From positions 3,596,001-3,660,000 of the forward strand of contig NZ_JACCBP010000001.1 in the NCBI RefSeq assembly GCF_013408655.1: a stretch of 64,000 bases of DNA, in the 5' to 3' direction. The position numbers and the translations under genes were made by a program. Under the pieces are notes generated by a model. The model made no database searches. It was not told where the DNA came from and worked only from the letters and a program-made list of their open reading frames with translations. The stretch comes from Pigmentiphaga litoralis. GTDB lineage: Bacteria > Pseudomonadota > Gammaproteobacteria > Burkholderiales > Burkholderiaceae_B. Shown in pieces: positions 43,519 through 50,964 of the stretch. The number at the start of each line of letters is the position of its first letter. Within the stretch, counting starts at the first letter, position 1.

Positions 43519-44640
43519 TTAGTCCGGAAGGTCCGCCGTCTTTTCAAGACGGTGCATCGGACAGCCGTTTGCTTGGCTCCGGAAATCCATGGAATGTTTA
43601 TAGGTCGACTTGCGGGCGCGCATCACGCCGCCCAGCGGTTGATGTTCGACCACGCCTTTCCATGGACCAAAGGCCATGCCGTCGTCGACCCGGGCATGCC
43701 GCGCGTCGGTCCATGCAGGTTGCGGGTCGACCCGTAGGGTGGCCACGCGAACAAACGGACTTTCGTCTTCCGGCCATTCCTTCGACGCGTCTTCGATCGG
43801 CATGGTCTCCAGGTTCGTGCAGAGTTGGACCTGGATTTCCCATTCGGCTGACTGCGTGGCAAAGAAGGTCTGCATGGCTTCCCGCAAGCCATCGGGCTTG
43901 TCGTCCAGGTCGACCGGCGCATCCTTGAGCGCGACCAGTCCCGGCGAGACCGGGACCACGGCAATCTTCGCGACGTAATCGCCATAGCGCAGCGGCACCA
44001 CCGTCGTATACGTCTCGCCAAGCAGGTTCGTCAGCGGATGGCCACCTAGGCTTTTGATCGTGCCGCTTTCGCCGCCCACGGCTTCGATCCCTTTTTCCAG
44101 ACCACGCAAGACGGCGGACAGCGCCTGCTTCATGCCTGGCGCCTTGTCGGTGGTGCCGGCCAGCATCTTCAGGTTTTTCAGGAAGGCCTTGGGCGTGGGC
44201 ACCGTGAAGGCCTTGGCGTTCTGCATTACGAAGTCTTGTGACGTGTCCTCTTCGGACCCAGGCAGACGATCGCCCTCCACCCCCAGCACCTTGACCGCCA
44301 GCCCGCGCGGTGTGGACACCTTGTCGTTCAGGATGTCACCCGGGTTGGTCGAAAAACGCATGACCACCTCGAACGATCCCGGCGTCTTGAAGATGCCCTG
44401 GGCCAGCGTCGCGGGCAGCCCCGCATCCACCTGGAGCACGCCGCGCAGTAGCGCATGGCTTTTGGCGTGGACGCTGCGCTCGGCATGGCCGCTGTCTTCG
44501 TAGACCGTGGCGCTGACCTTGTGCAGGGCGTCCGTCAGCCCCTGGATCGTTTCCGCTTCGTCCGGCTCGGGTTGTTCCAGGTCGGCGCGGTAGCGGATCG
44601 GGTCGGCGGCGGTGGGGGATTGCGGGAAGCTGGCGGTCAT
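43519..44640 (-). CDS. Catalase-family protein (SrpA / cAOS-like heme enzyme)
   Basis: A 373-residue catalase-related protein, shorter than true monofunctional catalases (about 480 or more). The distal His region reads ERSVHAKSHALLRGVLQV, and the fold core has VMRFSTNPGDILNDKVSTPRG and DFVMQNAKAF. A likely proximal tyrosine lies in ARKSTYKHSMDF near the C-terminus. Such short forms include SrpA and heme enzymes related to coral allene oxide synthase; they act on peroxides, often organic. There is no signal peptide. The start at 44640 follows the family N-terminus; no strong ribosome site is seen. It is a single gene, between the GNAT and lon genes. Confidence 0.85.
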   Translation of the reverse strand: MTASFPQSPTAADPIRYRADLEQPEPDEAETIQGLTDALHKVSATVYEDSGHAERSVHAKSHALLRGVLQVDAGLPATLAQGIFKTPGSFEVVMRFSTNPGDILNDKVSTPRGLAVKVLGVEGDRLPGSEEDTSQDFVMQNAKAFTVPTPKAFLKNLKMLAGTTDKAPGMKQALSAVLRGLEKGIEAVGGESGTIKSLGGHPLTNLLGETYTTVVPLRYGDYVAKIAVVPVSPGLVALKDAPVDLDDKPDGLREAMQTFFATQSAEWEIQVQLCTNLETMPIEDASKEWPEDESPFVRVATLRVDPQPAWTDARHARVDDGMAFGPWKGVVEHQPLGGVMRARKSTYKHSMDFRSQANGCPMHRLEKTADLPD

Positions 44641-44714
44641 GGCGGGGCTCTCTGTATGGTTGAGTTCATGCCAAAGCGCAATCGCCGTGCCCGGCCACGT
44701 CAACGAGCGCGGAC

Positions 44715-44746
44715 GCAAAAAAGGCGACCGTTGCCGATCGCCTTTC
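44715..44746 (-). terminator. Intrinsic terminator of the hsp20-lon operon
   Basis: On the minus strand AAAGGCGA (44745-44738) pairs with TCGCCTTT (44727-44720), with a 10-base loop and a T-tract that follows to 44716. It lies 37 bases after the lon stop. Confidence 0.85.
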
Positions 44747-44783
44747 TGCTTCATGCCAACCGCTGAATACCGGTTGCTATCGT

Positions 44784-47210
44784 TTAATGCGCCGCGGCTT
44801 CCGGGGTCCGCACGTCTTCCCCGATGGCGCACCGCACCGCGTCTTCCACCGTGTCGAGCAGCACGAACTCGAGCTTCTCGCGGGCTTCCCCCGGCACGTC
44901 TTCCAGGTCCTTCGCGTTGCGCCGGGGCAGCATGACGGTCTTGATGCCGGCACGCAGCGCGGCCAACGTCTTTTCCTTCAGGCCGCCAATCGGCAGCACC
45001 TGCCCGCGCAGGCTGATCTCGCCCGTCATCGCGACGTCCGAACGGATCGGCTTGTCGCTCATCAGGGACGCCAGCGCAAGATACATCGCAACCCCTGCGC
45101 TGGGACCATCCTTGGGTGTGGCGCCCGCCGGCACGTGCACGTGGATGTCGATTTTATCCATCGAATCCCCGCGCGCCGCCTTGACCAGCGTCAGCGCCGC
45201 CTGCACCGACTCCTTCATCACGTCGCCCAGCTGACCGGTCAGGATCAACCGCCCGGTGCCCGGCACCTTGCTGGCTTCGATGAACAGGATGTCGCCACCC
45301 ACCGGCGTCCATGCCAGACCGGTCGCCACGCCCGGCACGCTGGTCCGCAAGGCCACTTCGTTTTCGAAGCGCTTGCCGCCCAGGATGCCTGGCAGGTCAT
45401 CCGCCGTGATCGTCACAGCCGCCCCTTCGCCTTCGGCCACCTGCATGGCAGTCCGGCGCAGTACCGCACCGATCTCCCGTTCCAGGCCCCGCACGCCGGC
45501 TTCCCGGGTGTAGTCGCCCACCAGCGACGCAATGGCATCGTCGGTCACGGTCACCTGTTCCGTCGTCAGGCCATTCGCCTTCAGCTGGCGCTCGACCAGA
45601 TAGCGTTTGGCGATCTGGATCTTTTCTTCCTCGGTATAGCCAGGCAGCTGGATGATTTCCATCCGGTCGCGCAGCGGGCCGGGAATCGTGTCGAGCACGT
45701 TCGCGGTGCAGATGAACATGACGCGCGACAAGTCGAAGTCGACGCCCAGATAGTTGTCGCGGAATTTGTGGTTCTGTTCCGGATCGAGCACTTCGAGCAG
45801 CGCACTGGCCGGATCGCCATGGAAGCCACCCGCCCCCAGCTTGTCGATCTCGTCCAGCATCAGCACGACGTTGCTCGTGCCGGCACGACGCATCGCCTGG
45901 ATGATGTTGCCCGGCAACGCGCCCACATAGGTGCGGCGATGGCCACGGATTTCCGCTTCATCATGCAGGCCGCCCATGGCCACCCGCTGGAAGGCGCGAC
46001 CAGTCGCGCGGGCGATCGATTGCCCGAGCGAGGTCTTGCCGACCCCCGGCGGACCCGAGAAGCACAGCACCGGGCTCTTGCCTTCCGGATTGAGCTTGCG
46101 GACAGCCAGATATTCCAGGATGCGGCGCTTGATCTTGGGCAAGCCGAAGTGGTCGTCATCCAGCACCTGACGGGCCTGGCCGATGTCGATGGGTTCCTGC
46201 GGTTCGACCTTCCAGGGCAGCTCGGTCAGCCACTCCAGGTAGGTGCGCACCGACGAAGCTTCGCCGCTGCCATCGGCCATGCGTTGCAGCCGCTTCAGTT
46301 CCTTTTCGGCGTGCTTGTGGATGTCTTCGGGCATGCCGGCGGTATCGATCGCGGCGCGCAACGCCTCGACTTCCTGCGCCGATTCATTGCCTTCGCCCAA
46401 CGCCATCTGGATCTGCTTGAGCTGTTCGCGCAGCATGTGTTCACGCTGACGCTCGTCGAACTGCGCGCGCGTCTTGTCGCCGATTTCCTTCGACAGCTTC
46501 AGCACTTCGACACGTGCCGACAGCGCGGCGATCACCTTGTCCAGGCGACGTTCGAGATCGAAGGTTTCCAGGATGTCCTGCTTCTCTTCGCTCTTGACGT
46601 CGACCAGGTTCGCGACCATGTCGGCCAGCGCGGCGGGCGAGTCGATGCTGCGCACCACCCCCGCGAGTTCATCGGGAATGTGCGGCAGAAGGCCGATGGC
46701 TTCGATCGAGCGTTCCTTCAACTGCAGGAAGCGGGCATCGATGTCCTTGCCCTCGCCCTTGGGCTGCTCGATCATGGCGACGCGCGCCACCAGGAAGGGC
46801 CAGCCTTCCAGGAATTCGAGCACCCGGAAACGCGACTGTCCCTGCACCACGAGGTGATGGGTATCGTCCTGGCCCGTGATGTAGCGCACGATCGGGCCGG
46901 CCGTGCCGACCCAGTACAGATCGGACGGCGACACGTCGGTCGTCATGGGATCGCGCTGCAACAGGAAGCCCACCTGATGCTCGTTCTTGACGGCTTCCTG
47001 CGCCGCGGCGACCGCGGTGGCGCGATGCACTGTCACCGGCGACAGCACGCCCGGAAACAGCACGGACGCGCGCAGCGGCACGATGGCGATCGCGTCCGTG
47101 GGCAGACGCTTGTAGGCGCCCTGGGCTGGCGTGGGTGCGGCGGCTGCAGCCCCGGTATGGGGGCCATCTTCACCCGTCCGCAGGTCCTGCATCGGAGAAA
47201 CATGGATCAT
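44784..47210 (-). CDS. lon: ATP-dependent protease Lon (LonA)
   Basis: An 808-residue LonA. The N-terminal substrate domain spans about 45-250 (LPTDAIAIVPLRASVLFPGV). The AAA+ module has Walker A GPPGVGKTSLGQ and Walker B VVLMLDEIDKLG. The protease domain has the catalytic Ser in PKDGPSAGVAM and the Lys about 43 residues later (GLKEKTLAALRAG). It degrades misfolded and regulatory proteins in the cytoplasm. The ATG at 47210 overlaps the stop of hsp20 as ATGA, and the upstream promoter looks sigma-32 dependent. Since most relatives keep another lon next to clpPX, this may be a second, heat-induced copy; that is inference. Confidence 0.96.
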   Translation of the reverse strand: MIHVSPMQDLRTGEDGPHTGAAAAAPTPAQGAYKRLPTDAIAIVPLRASVLFPGVLSPVTVHRATAVAAAQEAVKNEHQVGFLLQRDPMTTDVSPSDLYWVGTAGPIVRYITGQDDTHHLVVQGQSRFRVLEFLEGWPFLVARVAMIEQPKGEGKDIDARFLQLKERSIEAIGLLPHIPDELAGVVRSIDSPAALADMVANLVDVKSEEKQDILETFDLERRLDKVIAALSARVEVLKLSKEIGDKTRAQFDERQREHMLREQLKQIQMALGEGNESAQEVEALRAAIDTAGMPEDIHKHAEKELKRLQRMADGSGEASSVRTYLEWLTELPWKVEPQEPIDIGQARQVLDDDHFGLPKIKRRILEYLAVRKLNPEGKSPVLCFSGPPGVGKTSLGQSIARATGRAFQRVAMGGLHDEAEIRGHRRTYVGALPGNIIQAMRRAGTSNVVLMLDEIDKLGAGGFHGDPASALLEVLDPEQNHKFRDNYLGVDFDLSRVMFICTANVLDTIPGPLRDRMEIIQLPGYTEEEKIQIAKRYLVERQLKANGLTTEQVTVTDDAIASLVGDYTREAGVRGLEREIGAVLRRTAMQVAEGEGAAVTITADDLPGILGGKRFENEVALRTSVPGVATGLAWTPVGGDILFIEASKVPGTGRLILTGQLGDVMKESVQAALTLVKAARGDSMDKIDIHVHVPAGATPKDGPSAGVAMYLALASLMSDKPIRSDVAMTGEISLRGQVLPIGGLKEKTLAALRAGIKTVMLPRRNAKDLEDVPGEAREKLEFVLLDTVEDAVRCAIGEDVRTPEAAAH

Positions 47211-47614
47211 GGATTTACCTTTACCTTGGTCAGCGTCAGCAGCAGGCACCCGTCGGCCCATTCAGGGGGAGAAGGGTTCAGTGCGTGGAGAGGCAATGCG
47301 ATGCGTCGCTCGAAACGGCCGTAGGGAATTTCGATGCGGTGGATACGTGCCGAACGGGGCGCCGGAAAACGGCGCACGCCCGACACGGTGATCCCGTCGG
47401 GATCGAAACCGACGACGATGCCCGATGCCGGCACGCCCGGGAGGGCGATATGGATCAGCACTTCGTTGGCGGTTTCCACGACATCGACTGGGGGTTCCCA
47501 ACAGCGGCCTTCGGCCGGCCCGTTCTGGAAGAACTGCCGGTGCAGGCGGTCGGCCTGCTCAAGCAGCGACAGGGCATCGCCCCACATCCAGGAACCCAGG
47601 TCTCGTGATCTCAT
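47207..47614 (-). CDS. Hsp20 / alpha-crystallin family small heat-shock protein
   Basis: A 135-residue small heat-shock protein. The alpha-crystallin domain runs from about residue 40 to 130: WEPPVDVVETANEVLIHIALPG, then the ITVSGVRRFP strand and the GRFERRIALPL segment, ending in LLLTLTK. The usual C-terminal I-x-I anchor is only weakly present. It holds unfolding proteins. The ATG at 47614 has AGAGGT seven bases upstream. A sigma-32-type promoter lies 30 bases further. The stop overlaps the lon start, so chaperone and protease form one heat-shock unit. Confidence 0.92.
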   Translation of the reverse strand: MRSRDLGSWMWGDALSLLEQADRLHRQFFQNGPAEGRCWEPPVDVVETANEVLIHIALPGVPASGIVVGFDPDGITVSGVRRFPAPRSARIHRIEIPYGRFERRIALPLHALNPSPPEWADGCLLLTLTKVKVNP

Positions 47615-47643
47615 GGCGTTCGTACCTCTTGCGTATAGGCACT

Positions 47644-47671
47644 ACATGGCGATGCGCGGAGGGCTTTCAAG
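47644..47671 (-). promoter_or_regulatory. Sigma-32-type heat-shock promoter of hsp20-lon
   Basis: On the minus strand CTTGAA (47671-47666) and CGCCATGT (47651-47644) are separated by 14 bases; the consensus for RpoH is CTTGAA and CCCCATNT with 13-15 bases between. The hsp20 ATG lies 30 bases downstream. Confidence 0.8.
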
Positions 47672-47752
47672 TGGCAGCCGACGGATGAGGCAAAAGCACC
47701 ACACGGCGGCCTGCTGGCGGAACGGGCGCCAGGCATACAGCATGCTGAACGG

Positions 47753-47792
47753 CAGTGTGCTGACAGTCAGCATGCGTTCCATCAGCACACTG
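47753..47792. repeat. Perfect 11-bp inverted repeat before udgX
   Basis: CAGTGTGCTGA (47753-47763) and TCAGCACACTG (47782-47792) are exact complements with an 18-base loop, 28 bases before the udgX start. A smaller CAGCATGCTG palindrome lies near 47738. It could be an operator or an mRNA hairpin of the 5' leader. Confidence 0.6.
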
Positions 47793-47820
47793 ACGAGCAG
47801 ACCTTGCCGGAGAAACCGCC

Positions 47821-48543
47821 ATGCCTCGCACGACCGCCACCACTAACTTGGGCCACCCTGCGGCCCCTCGCGCTTCGAACGCAAAAGGTGTCGCAAATCA
47901 CGCGCCCGCATCAAGCGGAAAGGCCGTGACCGCGAATGACGGAACACCGATCGAGATCCTGCCTGATCAGCAACCGTCGCGGCTGGCCGACTGCCGCCGC
48001 TGCGGCCTGTGGCACGACGCAACGCAAGGCGTGGCCGGCGCCGGGCCGAAGCACGCGCCGCTGATGATGGTGGGCGAGCAACCCGGCGACAAGGAAGACC
48101 TGGCGGGCGAACCCTTCGTGGGCCCCGCCGGCGCGATGCTGGACGCGGCGCTGAAAGAAGCCGGCGTGCCGCGTCATGATGTCTATGTGACGAACGCGGT
48201 CAAACATTTCAAGTGGGAACCGCGCGGAAAGCGGCGCATGCACAAGACCCCTGCGCAAAAAGAAATTGCCGCCTGTCATTACTGGCTCGAGCAGGAACTG
48301 GACGATGTCGGGCCGCGGGTGATCGTGGCCCTGGGTGCCACGGCATTGAAGTCGGTGCTGTCGCAGCGCACGGCCACCTTGCAGAGCGTGATTGGCACCG
48401 TGATCGAGCACGACGGCCGGCAGGTGGTGCCGACCTATCACCCGTCGTTCGTGCTGCGCGCGCCCGATGAAGACACGCGACAGCGTGCCTACGGCGCGAT
48501 CGTGGAAGCGTTGAAGGTGGCGTATCGGGCGGCGGGCAAATGA
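47821..48543 (+). CDS. udgX: UdgX-type uracil-DNA glycosylase (covalent uracil-DNA binder)
   Basis: A 240-residue UdgX. Motif A is GEQPGDKEDLAG (85-96), followed by FVGPAGAMLD. The defining insert is KRRMH (137-141) followed by KTP; His141 equals the histidine that bonds covalently to the deoxyribose after uracil removal in Mycobacterium UdgX. Motif B is HPSFVLR (207-213). Iron-sulfur ligands are Cys58, Cys61 and Cys152; the third family-4 position (KC) is His128 (AVKHFKW), as in UdgX relatives. The first 45 residues are low-complexity and may be disordered. The 3' end overlaps the convergent histidine kinase gene by 55 bases. Confidence 0.93.
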   Translation: MPRTTATTNLGHPAAPRASNAKGVANHAPASSGKAVTANDGTPIEILPDQQPSRLADCRRCGLWHDATQGVAGAGPKHAPLMMVGEQPGDKEDLAGEPFVGPAGAMLDAALKEAGVPRHDVYVTNAVKHFKWEPRGKRRMHKTPAQKEIAACHYWLEQELDDVGPRVIVALGATALKSVLSQRTATLQSVIGTVIEHDGRQVVPTYHPSFVLRAPDEDTRQRAYGAIVEALKVAYRAAGK

Positions 48544-49982
48544 GCGTGGGGCGACGTGCCGGCGTCCTGCCCCGTGGCGGGCAGGCACAGGCTGACCGTC
48601 AGGCCAGCGCCATCGTCACGGTTGCGGGCCGACACCTTCCCGCCATGCCGCCGCACGGCTTCGGCCACAATGGCCAGGCCCAGGCCGACGCCGCCCGAGT
48701 TGCGATCCCGGGCCGCCGCCACGCGAAAGAAGGGCGCAAAAATGCGGTCCAGATCCGCTTGCGGCACACCGGGGCCACGGTCGGCAATGTCGACGCAGAC
48801 CCAGGCGTGGACCGGCCCCGGTTCTTCCTTCAAGGTCACCACCACTTCCGATCCCGACGGCGAAAATCGCAGCGCGTTGCGCAGCACGTTTTCAATCGCA
48901 CTATGCAGGGCGACAGCATCGCCGTGCAGGCACAGCGGCCGGGACGCGCGCACCACCCGCACGCCGACCTGACGCGTGCTGGCTTCGAAGCGCGCATCGT
49001 CCACCACGCGATCCACGATCGGATCCAGCACCAGCGCGTGCAGCGTGCCGCTGCGTGCTTCCAGGCTGGCCGACTCCAGAATGCGGCGCGTCATCTCTTC
49101 CAGGAATGCACATTCCCGTTCGATCCGGTCCAGCTGCACAGGTAAACGCTCGCCGCCCCGGCGCGCCAGGCCCAGGGCCACTTGCAGTCGGGCAAGCGGC
49201 GACCGCAGTTCGTGCGAGACATCCCGCAGCAACGTTTCTTTCATGGTGATCAGATCGCGGATGCGCTCGGCCATGGTTTCCACATCACGCGCCAGCACGC
49301 CCACGTCATCACGCCGGGTCGACGCCGTGCCCATCGACAGCGGCGTCAGATCGCCGGTGGCCAGGCGCCGCACACCCACCTGCAGATCGCGCAGCGGCAG
49401 CACCAGATACCGCGCCAGCCCATAGCAGACCAGCCCGCTCACGGTCAGCGCAAAGATCAGCAACAGCCACGGCAGATTCGGATGACCGAAGTCGCCGAAG
49501 CCGGGCGTGAACATGGGATCGAAGATGAGTTCGTAGCGGGTGCTGTCATTCAGGTAGAGCCGGCGGATGTTCCACCACGCCTGCCGATGCGCGGCGCGCA
49601 GGGTCGACTCGGGCTCCATGCCTTCGACGTAGCCGGGGTCATCGACATAGCGTCGCACGGTGCGGGCGCGATAGGCCTTGATGCGATCGTCGGCCAATTC
49701 GGACAAGTCCCGCGACAGCAGGTCTTCGTTGCGTTTATCAACGATGTAGACCGCCAGCATCGGGTGCTCGTTTTCGGTTTCGCGGATCCAGGTGCGCAGG
49801 CCGGGCAGGCCGTCAGCCAGCGCAATCGCGCGCGCTTCGGTGGCCAATGCCGATGGGTCGATCGCGGCCAGGGCTTCGCTGCGGCTGGCTTCGGCGCGGG
49901 ACATCACGACGATCACGCCCGTCACGATCAACCCCATCGCCAGCCAGAAGCAGACGACGATGCGCAGGAACAGCGAGTTCAC
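48489..49982 (-). CDS. Sensor histidine kinase (CpxA/QseC-like)
   Basis: A 497-residue membrane kinase. There are two transmembrane segments (about 6-26 and 170-192) around a periplasmic sensor of about 140 residues. A HAMP domain follows (LVLPLRDLQVGVRRLATGDL). The phospho-accepting His is in LLRDVSHELRSPLARLQVAL. The ATPase domain has an N box (ENVLRNALRFSP), DRGPGVP (G1) and GGVGLGLAIV (G2). The start overlaps the response regulator stop as ATGA. The last part overlaps the convergent udgX gene. It probably senses an envelope or metal signal and phosphorylates its partner at 49979-50824. Confidence 0.93.
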   Translation of the reverse strand: MNSLFLRIVVCFWLAMGLIVTGVIVVMSRAEASRSEALAAIDPSALATEARAIALADGLPGLRTWIRETENEHPMLAVYIVDKRNEDLLSRDLSELADDRIKAYRARTVRRYVDDPGYVEGMEPESTLRAAHRQAWWNIRRLYLNDSTRYELIFDPMFTPGFGDFGHPNLPWLLLIFALTVSGLVCYGLARYLVLPLRDLQVGVRRLATGDLTPLSMGTASTRRDDVGVLARDVETMAERIRDLITMKETLLRDVSHELRSPLARLQVALGLARRGGERLPVQLDRIERECAFLEEMTRRILESASLEARSGTLHALVLDPIVDRVVDDARFEASTRQVGVRVVRASRPLCLHGDAVALHSAIENVLRNALRFSPSGSEVVVTLKEEPGPVHAWVCVDIADRGPGVPQADLDRIFAPFFRVAAARDRNSGGVGLGLAIVAEAVRRHGGKVSARNRDDGAGLTVSLCLPATGQDAGTSPHAHLPAARYATFNASTIAP

Positions 49983-50824
49983 GCCAGCGGCCCGGGCATC
50001 GATGCCCCCGAGGTCAGCACATACCCGAAACTGCGCAGCCCGCGGATCTCGGGCACCGAGGCATCCGGCGCATTGGCCAGGTCGGCGGCACGGCGCAATT
50101 TGCGGCGCAGATTGCTGACGTGCGTATCCAGGCTGCGGTCATAGGCTTCCAGGCTGCGGCCCAGCGCCAGCTCGGTCAGGTATTCGCGGCTGACCGGCGT
50201 GCCGGCCTGCCGCACCAGCATGTCCAGCACGCGCAGTTCGGCCGCCGTCAGGCCCAGGTCCACCCCGGCCAGCGTCGCGCGCTGCAATGAGGGCACGACC
50301 CGCAAGGGGCCATGCGCCGACGCGTCGGGCTCGGCAGGCATGTCGCGTGACGGCGCCTGCGTGCGCCGCAACACGGCCCGGATCCGCGCCATCAATTCCA
50401 GGGGATCCACCGGCTTGCACAGGTAGTCATCGGCGCCCAGTTCCAGGCCCGAGATGCGATCGGCCGCGGCAGTGCGCGCCGTCATCATGATCACCGGCAC
50501 CTGCGACCGCCGCCTCAGGGTCTGCAGCAACTCGAAGCCGTCGGCCCGCGGCAGCATCACGTCCAGCACCACCAGGTCGAAAGGCTGCTCCAGCAGCAGG
50601 CCCAGCGCCGCCACGCCATCGTGCGCCAGCGTGACCGCCTGCGTTTCGTCGCTCATGAATTCGACCAGCATCTGCGCCAGCTCGACGTCGTCTTCCACCA
50701 GCAATATCGACAACGGCGTGGCGGGGGACGGCCCGCCGTCGGCAGTGTGCGGGTGACCGGACACCAGGGCGGCCTGTGGCCGGAGTGCGACGGGAGGGGG
50801 ATGGAAAGCGGGAGTGGACATCAA
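49979..50824 (-). CDS. OmpR/PhoB-family response regulator
   Basis: A 281-residue regulator. The receiver domain (about 38-155) has acidic pair EDD (LLVEDDVELA), phospho-Asp in VVLDVMLPRADG, Thr in MMTARTAA and Lys in DDYLCKPVD. The C-terminal winged-helix domain ends near residue 270 (YDRSLDTHVSNLRRKLRR, then GLRSFGYVL). The first 35 residues are Pro/Ala-rich and may reflect a start further downstream. The histidine kinase gene overlaps it by four bases. It is divergent from the TonB receptor gene with 140 bases between, so the receptor operon is the first candidate target. Confidence 0.93.
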   Translation of the reverse strand: MMSTPAFHPPPVALRPQAALVSGHPHTADGGPSPATPLSILLVEDDVELAQMLVEFMSDETQAVTLAHDGVAALGLLLEQPFDLVVLDVMLPRADGFELLQTLRRRSQVPVIMMTARTAAADRISGLELGADDYLCKPVDPLELMARIRAVLRRTQAPSRDMPAEPDASAHGPLRVVPSLQRATLAGVDLGLTAAELRVLDMLVRQAGTPVSREYLTELALGRSLEAYDRSLDTHVSNLRRKLRRAADLANAPDASVPEIRGLRSFGYVLTSGASMPGPLA

Positions 50825-50896
50825 GAAGTCAAAAGATAGCCAAAGTTGGGAACCTGCCGGACAGACAACGCGCGTGAAACCGTATAGTAAATCAGG

Positions 50897-50916
50897 TTAG
50901 CAACCATTCTCATTTA
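50897..50916. promoter_or_regulatory. Putative Fur box
   Basis: The sequence TTAGCAACCATTCTCATTTA matches the usual form of Fur sites (complement with AAATGAGAATGGTTGC). It is 49 bases upstream of the TonB receptor start. The match is partial. Confidence 0.55.
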
Positions 50917-50964
50917 GATCCATAGGTAACGTCGGAAATCTCCGTACTTTTCAAGAGTTGTCGC

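Noticed and set aside
44787..47324. An open frame of more than 800 codons antisense to lon.
   Set aside because: It mirrors lon exactly and has no recognisable domain.
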